7,615 nucleotides of DNA from assembly GCA_913009925.1 (NCBI GenBank), contig CAJVWY010000055.1, positions 1 through 7,615 on the forward strand, written 5' to 3'. This DNA comes from an uncultured bacterium. Lineage in GTDB: Bacteria; Actinomycetota; Thermoleophilia; BMS3ABIN01. Shown one piece after another: positions 1 to 6,839 of this stretch. The stretch's first letter is position 1. Every line of letters begins with the position of its first letter. The notes under the pieces are model-generated. The model was given only the letters and a program-made list of their open reading frames with translations. It was not told where the DNA came from and ran no database searches. The position numbers and the translations under genes were made by a program.

Positions 1-34
1 TTTCTTTCTTTCTTTTTTGTTTTTTTTTTTTTTT
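1..34. other. T-rich run, sequencing artefact outside the adapter
   Basis: This stretch is almost pure T with a few C and one G. It lies directly outside a complete P7 adapter end. Reads that run past the end of a library molecule commonly give A-rich noise, which appears as T on the opposite strand. The base composition is completely unlike the GC-rich sequence from 101 onward. It should be trimmed and not read as a promoter, poly-T tract or repeat. Confidence 0.93.
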
Positions 35-100
35 CAAGCAGAAGACGGCATACGAGATAAAGGAATGTGACTGGAGTTCAGACGTGTGCTCTTCCGATCT
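35..100 (+). other. Illumina P7 flow-cell, index and TruSeq read-2 adapter
   Basis: Bases 35-58 match the 24-nt P7 flow-cell oligo, which begins CAAGCAGAAGACGGCATACG. Bases 59-66 (AAAGGAAT) sit where an 8-nt i7 index would be. Bases 67-100 match the TruSeq read-2 primer site, starting GTGACTGGAGTTC and ending GCTCTTCCGATCT. All three parts are in the right order with no gap, so this is library adapter and not biological sequence. The reverse complement of the index, ATTCCTTT, agrees from memory with TruSeq LT index 27. Genomic sequence therefore begins at 101, and what truly lies downstream of ilvD is not known. Confidence 0.98.
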
Positions 101-103
101 CTC

Positions 104-1768
104 CTATCCTACAACAGCGCCGCTTTCAGCGCCATTGACCAATCTGACATAACGGGAAAGGTACCCGGTCGCGTAGCGAGGCTGCCTCGGCTCCAGCTGT
201 CCGGCCCGCCGGGCCAGCTCGTCTTCGTCCACCAGCAGCTCCAGGCTGCGGGCAGGGATATCTATCTTTATCTCGTCGCCCTCCCGTACCAAGGCGATAG
301 GTCCACCGCTGAATGCCTCCGGCGCCACATGGCCGATGCTGGCGCCCCGGGTCGCGCCCGAGAAACGTCCGTCGGTTATCAGCGCCACCTGGCGGTCCAG
401 CCCGGCGCCGGCGATGGCCGCCGTAGGTGTAAGCATCTCCGGCATGCCCGGCCCCCCCTTGGGGCCCTGGTACCTGATCACCACGACACTGCCGGGAGCT
501 ATCTTCTCCGCCTCAATGGCGGCCACCAGCTCCTCTTCCGAATCGAATACCAGCGCCCGGCCGCGATGGACCAGCATGGTTTCGTCAACGGCTGATTCCT
601 TGACCACCGCCCCCCTGGGGGCCAGGTTACCAAACAAAATGGCCAGACCGCCGGTCTGGTGATACGCATTGTCCAGCGGACGGATGACATCCGCGTCCAG
701 CACGGCGGCGCCGGCTACGGCATCGGCTATGGTGCCGCCGGCGATGCCGGCTGCCGAGCCATCAAGTTTATCCGCATCCAGAAGCTCCTTCATCAGCGCC
801 GCCACGCCTCCGGCCCGGTGTAAATCCTCCATGTGATAGGTTCCCGCCGGGCTCAGTGAACAGAGATGCGGCGTGTTGCCGGTGATCTCGTTGATGCCGC
901 GCAGGTCGAAGTCCACACCGGCCTCCTGGGCCACGGCCGCCAGGTGCAACACCGTGTTGGTGGAGCATCCCATGGACGAGTCCACGGTGAGGGCGTTCCT
1001 TAACGCCCGCCCATCGACGATATCCCGCGGCTTCAGCTGCTCGGCGATGATGGCGACGGCGCGCTTTCCCGTCTCGCGCGCCAACCGCAGGCGCCCGGCA
1101 TGGACCGCGGGGATGGTGCCGTTGCCCGGCAGCGCCAGCCCCAGCGCCTCGGTTAGGCAGTTCATGGAATTGGCGGTGAACAGCCCGGCGCAGGATCCGC
1201 AACCGGGACAGGCGCAGCTCTCCAGCCGCCGCAGGTGCTTCGCGTCGATCCTGCCGGTGAGGCCGGCACCCACCGCCTCGAAAACATCGTGGAGATCCAC
1301 CTTCTCGCCGTCCAGGTCGCCGGCCAGCATGGGGCCGCCGCTCACAACGATCGCGGGAATGTCAACCCGCAAAGCTCCCATTATCATCCCGGGGATTATC
1401 TTGTCGCAGTTGGGGATGAGGACCAGCCCGTCGAAAGCATGGGCCTTGGCCATCACCTCCACCTCGTCGGCGATGATCTCGCGGCTCGCCAGGGAGAAGC
1501 GCATGCCCTCGTGGTTCATGGCGATGCCGTCACACACTCCGATGCCGCCGAACTCGAAGGGGACGCCGCCGGCGGCGCGGATGCCGTCCTTGACCGCGTC
1601 CGCCACCGAACGCAGGTGAACGTGGCCGGGAACCACCTCGTTAAAGGAGTTAACCACACCGATGAACGGTAGCTCCATGTCGCTTTCGCTCAGCCCGAGG
1701 GCTCGAAGCAGCGAGCGGTGCGGGGCCCTGGTCAATCCCCTTTTTATCTCGTCGCTGGGAAGTCTCAT
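104..1768 (-). CDS. ilvD: Dihydroxy-acid dehydratase
   Basis: The 554-residue product is dihydroxy-acid dehydratase, the cytoplasmic Fe-S and Mg enzyme that turns 2,3-dihydroxy-isovalerate and 2,3-dihydroxy-3-methylvalerate into the 2-oxo acids for valine, leucine and isoleucine. Family signatures are clear. NCDKIIPG (residues 120-127) carries Cys121 and the metal-linked Asp122/Lys123. ACPGCGSCAGLFTANSMN (186-203) carries Cys187, 190 and 193. DGRFSG near 466-471 carries the likely catalytic Ser470. The VNSFNEVVPGHVHL region (39-52) is of the E. coli type and has no Cys where plant-type [2Fe-2S] enzymes have one, so an oxygen-labile [4Fe-4S] cluster is possible (inference). Length is typical of the shorter, roughly 550-residue branch; E. 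coli IlvD is about 616. The start is supported by the conserved MRLPSDEIKRG opening, although its ribosome site is weak. The TAG stop lies at 104-106, just inside the adapter junction, so the gene is complete but its downstream context is lost. It is divergent from the kinase gene. Confidence 0.97.
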   Translation of the reverse strand: MRLPSDEIKRGLTRAPHRSLLRALGLSESDMELPFIGVVNSFNEVVPGHVHLRSVADAVKDGIRAAGGVPFEFGGIGVCDGIAMNHEGMRFSLASREIIADEVEVMAKAHAFDGLVLIPNCDKIIPGMIMGALRVDIPAIVVSGGPMLAGDLDGEKVDLHDVFEAVGAGLTGRIDAKHLRRLESCACPGCGSCAGLFTANSMNCLTEALGLALPGNGTIPAVHAGRLRLARETGKRAVAIIAEQLKPRDIVDGRALRNALTVDSSMGCSTNTVLHLAAVAQEAGVDFDLRGINEITGNTPHLCSLSPAGTYHMEDLHRAGGVAALMKELLDADKLDGSAAGIAGGTIADAVAGAAVLDADVIRPLDNAYHQTGGLAILFGNLAPRGAVVKESAVDETMLVHRGRALVFDSEEELVAAIEAEKIAPGSVVVIRYQGPKGGPGMPEMLTPTAAIAGAGLDRQVALITDGRFSGATRGASIGHVAPEAFSGGPIALVREGDEIKIDIPARSLELLVDEDELARRAGQLEPRQPRYATGYLSRYVRLVNGAESGAVVG

Positions 1769-1806
1769 AGGTATTCTCGCTATCTGCCCGATGCCACCGC
1801 TTCAGT

Positions 1807-1827
1807 AAAAAACCGCGTGACAAGCGG
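1807..1827 (-). terminator. Possible small terminator/attenuator-like hairpin in ilvD leader
   Basis: Read on the minus strand, CCGC (1827-1824) pairs with GCGG (1816-1813) across a 7-nt loop. Six T residues follow directly (1812-1807). The hairpin plus U-run layout resembles an intrinsic terminator, and it sits about 40 bases upstream of the ilvD start codon. The stem is only 4 bp, so it may be chance. If real it could stop upstream transcription or attenuate ilvD. Confidence 0.2.
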
Positions 1828-1967
1828 GTGAAATCTATACTATCATACCGGTGTAGCCGATTGATAAACGCGGCTGAAGCTGCACCCCCTTCGGCCAGGA
1901 TCCGGAAGCATGGTGGAGTTGAGCCGGTATCAAGCATAATCATTGCCCACATCTATCTCCCGCCAGC

Positions 1968-1971
1968 GGGA
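1968..1971 (+). promoter_or_regulatory. Ribosome binding site deciding the kinase start
   Basis: GGGA lies 7 nt before the GTG at 1979. The longer in-frame alternative, TTG at 1943, has no purine-rich site upstream and would add 12 polar residues before the membrane segment. The GTG start gives the usual short MRLQNKVPLY-type leader directly before the first transmembrane helix. Confidence 0.5.
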
Positions 1972-1978
1972 AACAGGC

Positions 1979-4783
1979 GTGAGACTTCAGAACAAGGTCC
2001 CCCTGTACGTGGTGCTGATTATCCTGCTGACCGGCACCGCCGGCGCCGTAGCCATCATCGCCGTCCAGAGACAGGCAAGCCGTTACCAGTTCGAAGAGAC
2101 CGCCCGCGCGCTGTCCGCAACCATCCAGAACGGCCTGGAACAGGACATGCTCAACCAGGACCGTAACCACGTACAGCAGACCCTGGATGATCTGAGCCAG
2201 AACGACTCCATCCGGGAGATAGATGTAATCTCCCCGACCGGTACCATCTGGGCCTCCACAATCCCCAAGTTCATCGACTCTTTCTCGGGCGACCAGGCCA
2301 GGGAGCTGCTGGCAGGGGTCACAGCCGAAAGCTTCCTCAGCGAGTATGGCAACCAGCACATGACGCTCATCACGCCCATTACCGCCAAGGATGAGTGCCT
2401 GCAGTGCCACGGCAGCATCGCCGCGGCGCCCAACGACCGGAACTACCTGGGAGCGATACGGGTTGATATCAGTACAGACCTGCTGGACCAGAGCGTAACC
2501 AGGAGTCAGCAGGTGCTGTTCCTGGTGAGCGGGCTCACCTTCATCCTGGTAACCGGCACTATCGTCTTCATGCTGCGCCGCTCAGTGCTCAGGCCGCTTT
2601 CCCGCCTCACCACCGCGGCCTCGCGCATCGGCGACGGCGATTATTCCACCCGCGTACCCGTGGACTCCGCCGACAACGAGATCGGCGCCGTTTCCGTCGC
2701 CTTCAACAACATGGCCGGGGAGGTCGAGCGGAACACGGAACGGCTGGAAGAGGCCAACCGTGACCTGGGGGAGGTCAGCCACCTGAAGTCGGAGTTCCTG
2801 GCCAATATGAGCCACGAACTGCGCACGCCCCTGAACGTCATCATCGGTTTCTCCGAAGTACTGAAGGACACGCCCCCGGAGCAGCTGGACGACAGCGACC
2901 GTGTCGAGTTCTGTGAGAACATCGTCACCAGCGGCTACCACCTGCTGGAACTGATCAATGATGTGCTGGACCTGGCCAAGGTCGAGGCCGGACAGATGCA
3001 GATTACACCGCAGGAGTTCTACATCGGTACCGCGCTCAAGGACGTCATCTCTACCATGCAGTCCCTTGCCTCCAGGAAGAAGCTCAGGCTGGAAGTCGAC
3101 ATCTCCCGGCGCCTGACCTCCATATACGCCGATATGGGCAAGTTCAAGCAGATCATGTATAACCTGGTGGGCAACGCCATAAAGTTCACGCCCGAGGGTG
3201 GCTCGGTCAGCGTATCCGCCACCATCAAAGGAGATATGGCCCGGTTCGAGATCGCTGACACCGGCATCGGTGTCAGGAAGGAGGATCAGGAGCGCATCTT
3301 CTCCGAGTTCCAGCAGGCGGACGGTTCCAGCTCACGGCATTTCGAGGGAACCGGTCTGGGTCTGACGCTGACGAAGAAGTTCGTGGAAATGCAGGGCGGC
3401 CATATCTGGCTGGAGAGCGAGGTGGGCTCCGGCAGCACCTTTTTCTTCACCATACCGCTGCCCGGGCGTGGGACCCTGCCGGCGGCCACACCGGCTGAAA
3501 GGGAGATCATCGCTCAGGTGACCGCGGATACCAGTGGCAAGGAGTCCCCGGGCCAGGCCGATGCCGCAGAGCCGGCTCCGGACTCACCGCCGATCCTGGT
3601 GGTTGAGGACGACGAAGCCACCGCCGACCTGATCGGCGTATGGCTGAGAAAAGAAGGTTACCGCGTCGAGTTCGCCGTCGACGGGGTCCAGGCCCTGGAG
3701 AAGGCCAGGGTCATCCATCCCATCGCTATCTGCCTGGACATCATGTTACCGAAGAAAGACGGCTGGCAGGTGCTGCACGACCTGAAGTCCGACCCGGAGA
3801 CGGCGGACGCCGGGGTGATAATCTGTTCGGCGCTGGACAACCCGGACCTGGGCTTCGCGCTGGGCGCCGCCGATTACTGCGTCAAACCGCTGAGCCGCCG
3901 ACATCTGCTCGACAAGCTCCGGCACCTGCAGCAGGCGTTCCCCCGCAAGCGCTCCCAGCCCCAGGTGCTCGTCGCCGACAGCGATGCCAAAGCCGCAGCT
4001 TCCACCGCCGCCATGCTCGAACGCCAGGGCTTCGGCGTGACTACAGCGGCAGACGGGCGGCAGGCGATGGTTATGGCTCTGAAACTGAGCCCGGACGTTG
4101 CCATCCTCGACCTGATGTTGCCGGGGGACAGTTGCTACGATGTCATTTCGGCGTTGCGGCGCCACCCGCTGACCACGGACACCTCCATCATCGTCACCAC
4201 CGTAAAGAGCCTCACGGAGGAAGAGAGGGAACTTCTTGACCAGCGCGTGCAGAAGGTGGTGGTGAAGGGCAGCAGCAGCAGAGACCTGCTGCTGGAGGAG
4301 ATCTTCCGCCTGGAGAAGCTTCACCCCGTACGGGCACAGTTGGTGGACGAGGAGACCGGCCTGTTTAACCGCCGTTATTTCCATAAAAGGCTGGCAGAGG
4401 AGGTCGCCCGCGCCAAGCGCTATGCCCTGGACATGTCGGTGCTGCTTGTGGGTATCAACAGCGCCGCGGCGGCGGGCGTCATGCCTGGCGTCGCCGGTAT
4501 CCTCAGAAGCAGCGTGCGCGCATCCGACCCGCTGGCCCGCTATGGTGTCAGCAGCTTCGCCATTCTGCTGCCCGAGACGCCGGGAGAGGCGGGCCTAGCG
4601 GTGGCGAAAAAGGAGGTTGCCCTGCTCGGCGAGGCCGACCTGGATGATAAGATCAGCGTCAGCATCGCCGCAGCGAGCTCCCCTAATGGTACAATCTCCT
4701 CCGAACAGTTGATCCTCCGCCTGGAACAGGAACTGGCGAAACTGAGACAGGCCGGCGGCGACGGTATACGGGCGATAAACTGA
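1979..4783 (+). CDS. Hybrid sensor histidine kinase: CxxCH sensor, two receivers, degenerate GGDEF
   Basis: With the GTG start the product has 934 residues. Order: transmembrane helix 9-29; extracytoplasmic sensor about 30-177 with CLQCH (Cys140, Cys143, His144), a c-type haem attachment motif; second helix 178-200; HAMP 200-253; HisKA with SHELRTPLN and phospho-acceptor His279; HATPase with N-box Asn399, DTGIG 427-431 and GTGLGL 457-462; receiver 1 from about 539 with Asp587 and Lys636; receiver 2 from about 663 with Asp711; C-terminal GGDEF-like domain about 790-934. The kinase core looks intact. Receiver 2 has Ser668 where the second metal-binding acid is expected, and its Lys763 is followed by Gly, not Pro. 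The last domain keeps DEETGLFNRRYF, but its signature is RYGVSSF in place of RYGGDEF, so cyclase activity is unlikely. The sensor resembles Tll0287-like or Cache-like c-haem sensors (family inference). The likely role is autophosphorylation in response to a redox or ligand signal, with relay through the receivers and possibly to the adjacent regulator. The signal and targets are not shown by the sequence. Confidence 0.93.
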   Translation: MRLQNKVPLYVVLIILLTGTAGAVAIIAVQRQASRYQFEETARALSATIQNGLEQDMLNQDRNHVQQTLDDLSQNDSIREIDVISPTGTIWASTIPKFIDSFSGDQARELLAGVTAESFLSEYGNQHMTLITPITAKDECLQCHGSIAAAPNDRNYLGAIRVDISTDLLDQSVTRSQQVLFLVSGLTFILVTGTIVFMLRRSVLRPLSRLTTAASRIGDGDYSTRVPVDSADNEIGAVSVAFNNMAGEVERNTERLEEANRDLGEVSHLKSEFLANMSHELRTPLNVIIGFSEVLKDTPPEQLDDSDRVEFCENIVTSGYHLLELINDVLDLAKVEAGQMQITPQEFYIGTALKDVISTMQSLASRKKLRLEVDISRRLTSIYADMGKFKQIMYNLVGNAIKFTPEGGSVSVSATIKGDMARFEIADTGIGVRKEDQERIFSEFQQADGSSSRHFEGTGLGLTLTKKFVEMQGGHIWLESEVGSGSTFFFTIPLPGRGTLPAATPAEREIIAQVTADTSGKESPGQADAAEPAPDSPPILVVEDDEATADLIGVWLRKEGYRVEFAVDGVQALEKARVIHPIAICLDIMLPKKDGWQVLHDLKSDPETADAGVIICSALDNPDLGFALGAADYCVKPLSRRHLLDKLRHLQQAFPRKRSQPQVLVADSDAKAAASTAAMLERQGFGVTTAADGRQAMVMALKLSPDVAILDLMLPGDSCYDVISALRRHPLTTDTSIIVTTVKSLTEEERELLDQRVQKVVVKGSSSRDLLLEEIFRLEKLHPVRAQLVDEETGLFNRRYFHKRLAEEVARAKRYALDMSVLLVGINSAAAAGVMPGVAGILRSSVRASDPLARYGVSSFAILLPETPGEAGLAVAKKEVALLGEADLDDKISVSIAAASSPNGTISSEQLILRLEQELAKLRQAGGDGIRAIN

Positions 4784-4784
4784 C

Positions 4785-4790
4785 AGGTGA
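4785..4790 (+). promoter_or_regulatory. Shine-Dalgarno site of the response regulator
   Basis: AGGTGA lies 7 nt before the ATG at 4798 and within the 14-bp gap after the kinase stop codon. The spacing supports this start and co-translation from a shared kinase/regulator transcript. Confidence 0.7.
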
Positions 4791-4797
4791 CCGACTG

Positions 4798-5163
4798 ATG
4801 GCCAAGGTATTACTGGTTGAAGACAATCACATGAATTCACGGCTGACCGAGTTCGTGCTGGAACGCGACGGTTTCACCGTAGTGACCTCACCCAACGCCG
4901 AGGAAGCCATCGAAACCGCCAGGCGGGACAAGCCCGACCTGATCCTCATGGATATCCAGCTGCCCGGCATGGATGGGCTCAAGGCCACCAGAATACTCAA
5001 GCAGGACGAGAGGACCACGGATGTACCCATCGTGGCCATCACCGCCCACGCCATGCGGGGAGACGAGGAGCGGATCATGGCCGCCGGCTGCGAAGGCTAT
5101 ATCTCCAAGCCGGTAAATACCTGGCAGTTGGCGGAGACCGTCAAGAAGTACATCAGGAGCTGA
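4798..5163 (+). CDS. DivK/CheY-like single-domain response regulator
   Basis: The 121-residue protein is a single receiver domain with no output domain. All key positions are present: the acidic pair Glu8/Asp9 in LLVEDN, phospho-acceptor Asp52 in LILMDIQLPGMDG, Thr82 in VAITAHAM, and Lys104-Pro105 in YISKPV. The spacing and the phrases DLILMDIQLPGMDG and GDEERI...GCEGYISKP are close to the DivK subfamily. DivK-type proteins act by protein contact, as phospho-carriers or allosteric regulators of kinases. It begins 14 bp after the hybrid kinase gene with its own good ribosome site, so the two are almost certainly co-transcribed. It is probably phosphorylated by that kinase or receives phosphate in its relay (inference from context). 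The neighbouring gene on the 3' side is convergent. Confidence 0.95.
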   Translation: MAKVLLVEDNHMNSRLTEFVLERDGFTVVTSPNAEEAIETARRDKPDLILMDIQLPGMDGLKATRILKQDERTTDVPIVAITAHAMRGDEERIMAAGCEGYISKPVNTWQLAETVKKYIRS

Positions 5164-5174
5164 ACCGACGCCGG

Positions 5175-6836
5175 TTACAGCCGGCCGGAACGGAAGATCC
5201 CCACCACCAGCCACAGTCCGAAGAAAGCCGAGATGAGGTAGCCGAACAGGGCAAAAACGGATATGCCCATCAGCTGCGGGCCCTCGGTGGCGAACAGCCC
5301 GACGATGGACGAGCCGAGGATCACCGCCGCCAGCATTATCGCCACCACCAGGCGGTTGGTCATAATCGTAAGGCGGCGCATCACATCCTCGAGGTTGCGG
5401 TGCACGAAGTTCACCCTCACCTCTCCCTTCCTCACCAACTCCAGCGTATCGTGAAGCTGACCGGGGAAGTCGACCATCATCCCCGCCAGGTTGCGGAACT
5501 CTTCACTGCCACGCGCCGCCAGGGTCTCGGGAGAGTAACGTTTCACCATGAACTTGCGGGCATACGGCTCGACCACCTCGAACACATTGAACTGGGGACA
5601 GAGCTGGGTGCCGATCCCTTCCAGGGTCGCCATGGCCCGGTCCAGCTGTAGATACTGGGTGGGCAGTTTAAGCTTGAGCCGGTAGATGGCTCCGATGATG
5701 TCCTGGAATACGCTGACCGGATCCAGCTCACCCAGGGTGGCTCCGAAGTACTTGGCGAACATGTCCCTGGCCTCCAGCACGAACTCCGCCTCCTTCTCCT
5801 TGGGGAACTCCACCCCCAGGGCCGCCAGCCGCCGCGGTACCCGGTCGATCCTCTCATTCATCACATCCAGGAAGAGATTGATGATACTATACCGGTCCTT
5901 TTCACTCAGGCGCCCGGCGATGCCGAAGTCCACCAGGGCGATGGTGTTCTCATCGATGACCAGTATGTTGGCCGGATGGGGGTCGCCGTGGAAGAACCCA
6001 TGGATGAAGATCTGCTCGAACCAGGCCTTGGCGATGGTGGTGGCGATGCCCTTGCGCTCGGCCATGTCCATGGACTCCAGGTCCAGATCGGACACCTGGG
6101 TCCCCTCGGCCAGTTCCATGGTCAGTACCCGCGTTGTGCTGTACTGCTTGTAGATGCGAGGGATGATCACTGTCTCATCTCCGGCGAAGTAACGGCCGAA
6201 GCGCTCCGCGTTCCTGGCCTCTATGCGGTAATCCAGCTCGTTGCGGATACCCCGGGCGAACTGGTCCACCAGGCCGACAGGGTCGAAGAAGAATTCATGC
6301 CGGGAGTGGTCCACCACCAGGTGCGCTATCTGGTAAAGCAGTTCTATATCCGACTGTACCTGCTTCTCCGCCTCCGGCCGTTGCACCTTGATGATGACCA
6401 GCGCGCCGTTGGGCATCACGGCCCGGTGCACCTGGCCGATGGAAGCGGCGGCCAGGGGTACGTCGTCGAACTCCAAGAACAGCTGTTGCACCGAGAGCCC
6501 CAGTTCCGCCTCGATGACCTTGCGGGCCAGCTCGGCCGGGAAGACCCGTACTTCGTCCTGCAGCCTGCGCAGTTCGATGAGGATGTCCGCCGGGACCACA
6601 TCGGGACGGGTGCTGAGCAATTGTCCGAACTTGACGAAGGTCGGCCCCAGTTCCTCCAGCATCTTGCGGATATGCTCGCCACGGCTCCCAGGAGGGCGAC
6701 GGGGCGTCTTCCTTCCCCGCGGCAGCAGGCTGCGCAGATTGTGGCGCTCGAACAGATAGCCGAAGCCGTGTTTTACGGCGACCTCGGCGATATGACGCAT
6801 GCGGTCGACATTTCTGACGCTGCGGATGATGGGCAT
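5175..6836 (-). CDS. ABC1/AarF/UbiB-family atypical protein kinase-like protein
   Basis: The 553-residue protein belongs to the ABC1/ADCK/UbiB family, atypical kinase-fold ATPases linked in other organisms to quinone synthesis or lipid and quinone handling. Family marks are present: the KxGQ motif KFGQLLSTRPDVVP (69-82), the Ala-rich loop AAASIGQVH (129-137) that replaces a glycine-rich loop, Lys150 in VIIKVQRP, HGDPHPANIL (283-292) as catalytic loop, and DFG (303-305). Two hydrophobic segments at about 495-517 and 523-547 form a C-terminal membrane anchor. Length is normal for the family. The ATG at 6836 lies 3 bp after the stop of the phasin-type gene, with a G-rich run about 7 nt before it inside that gene's end, so translational coupling is likely. 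No ubi or men gene is in view, so a ubiquinone role specifically cannot be claimed. The gene ends 11 bp from the convergent response regulator. Confidence 0.94.
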   Translation of the reverse strand: MPIIRSVRNVDRMRHIAEVAVKHGFGYLFERHNLRSLLPRGRKTPRRPPGSRGEHIRKMLEELGPTFVKFGQLLSTRPDVVPADILIELRRLQDEVRVFPAELARKVIEAELGLSVQQLFLEFDDVPLAAASIGQVHRAVMPNGALVIIKVQRPEAEKQVQSDIELLYQIAHLVVDHSRHEFFFDPVGLVDQFARGIRNELDYRIEARNAERFGRYFAGDETVIIPRIYKQYSTTRVLTMELAEGTQVSDLDLESMDMAERKGIATTIAKAWFEQIFIHGFFHGDPHPANILVIDENTIALVDFGIAGRLSEKDRYSIINLFLDVMNERIDRVPRRLAALGVEFPKEKEAEFVLEARDMFAKYFGATLGELDPVSVFQDIIGAIYRLKLKLPTQYLQLDRAMATLEGIGTQLCPQFNVFEVVEPYARKFMVKRYSPETLAARGSEEFRNLAGMMVDFPGQLHDTLELVRKGEVRVNFVHRNLEDVMRRLTIMTNRLVVAIMLAAVILGSSIVGLFATEGPQLMGISVFALFGYLISAFFGLWLVVGIFRSGRL

Positions 6837-6839
6837 GCC

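Larger units (their letters stand above)
1769..1978. other. Divergent intergenic region, ilvD and sensor kinase
   Basis: This 210-bp gap must hold the start signals for both divergent genes, and no coding sequence in it is convincing. The most AT-rich part is around 1831-1850. On the minus strand it reads TATGAT (complement of 1842-1847), a possible -10 box for ilvD. On the plus strand it reads TATACT (1836-1841), a possible -10 box for the kinase. Neither has a good -35 box at normal spacing, so both are tentative. A 9-codon plus-strand ORF starting at ATG 1910 ends before the kinase and has no visible role. I see no T-box or BCAA leader peptide. Confidence 0.5.

Noticed and set aside
1..34. 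T-rich tract as a natural repeat or promoter element
   Set aside because: It directly abuts a complete sequencing adapter and is read noise beyond the molecule end.
86..595. Plus-strand ORF starting near the contig end
   Set aside because: It begins inside adapter sequence and then runs antisense to the end of ilvD.
873..1619. Plus-strand ORF of 248 codons opposite ilvD
   Set aside because: It is antisense to a clear ilvD reading frame with strong family motifs. Its product is low-complexity Ala/Ser/Pro/Arg text typical of GC-rich shadow frames.
1943..1978. TTG start extending the sensor kinase by 12 codons
   Set aside because: There is no ribosome site before it, and the added residues precede a normal membrane leader. 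GTG at 1979 has a GGGA site at 7 nt.
5170..5185. GCCGG/CCGGC hairpin between the convergent genes as a shared terminator
   Set aside because: The stem is 5 bp with no T-run on either side, and one arm lies inside the coding end of the ABC1-family gene.
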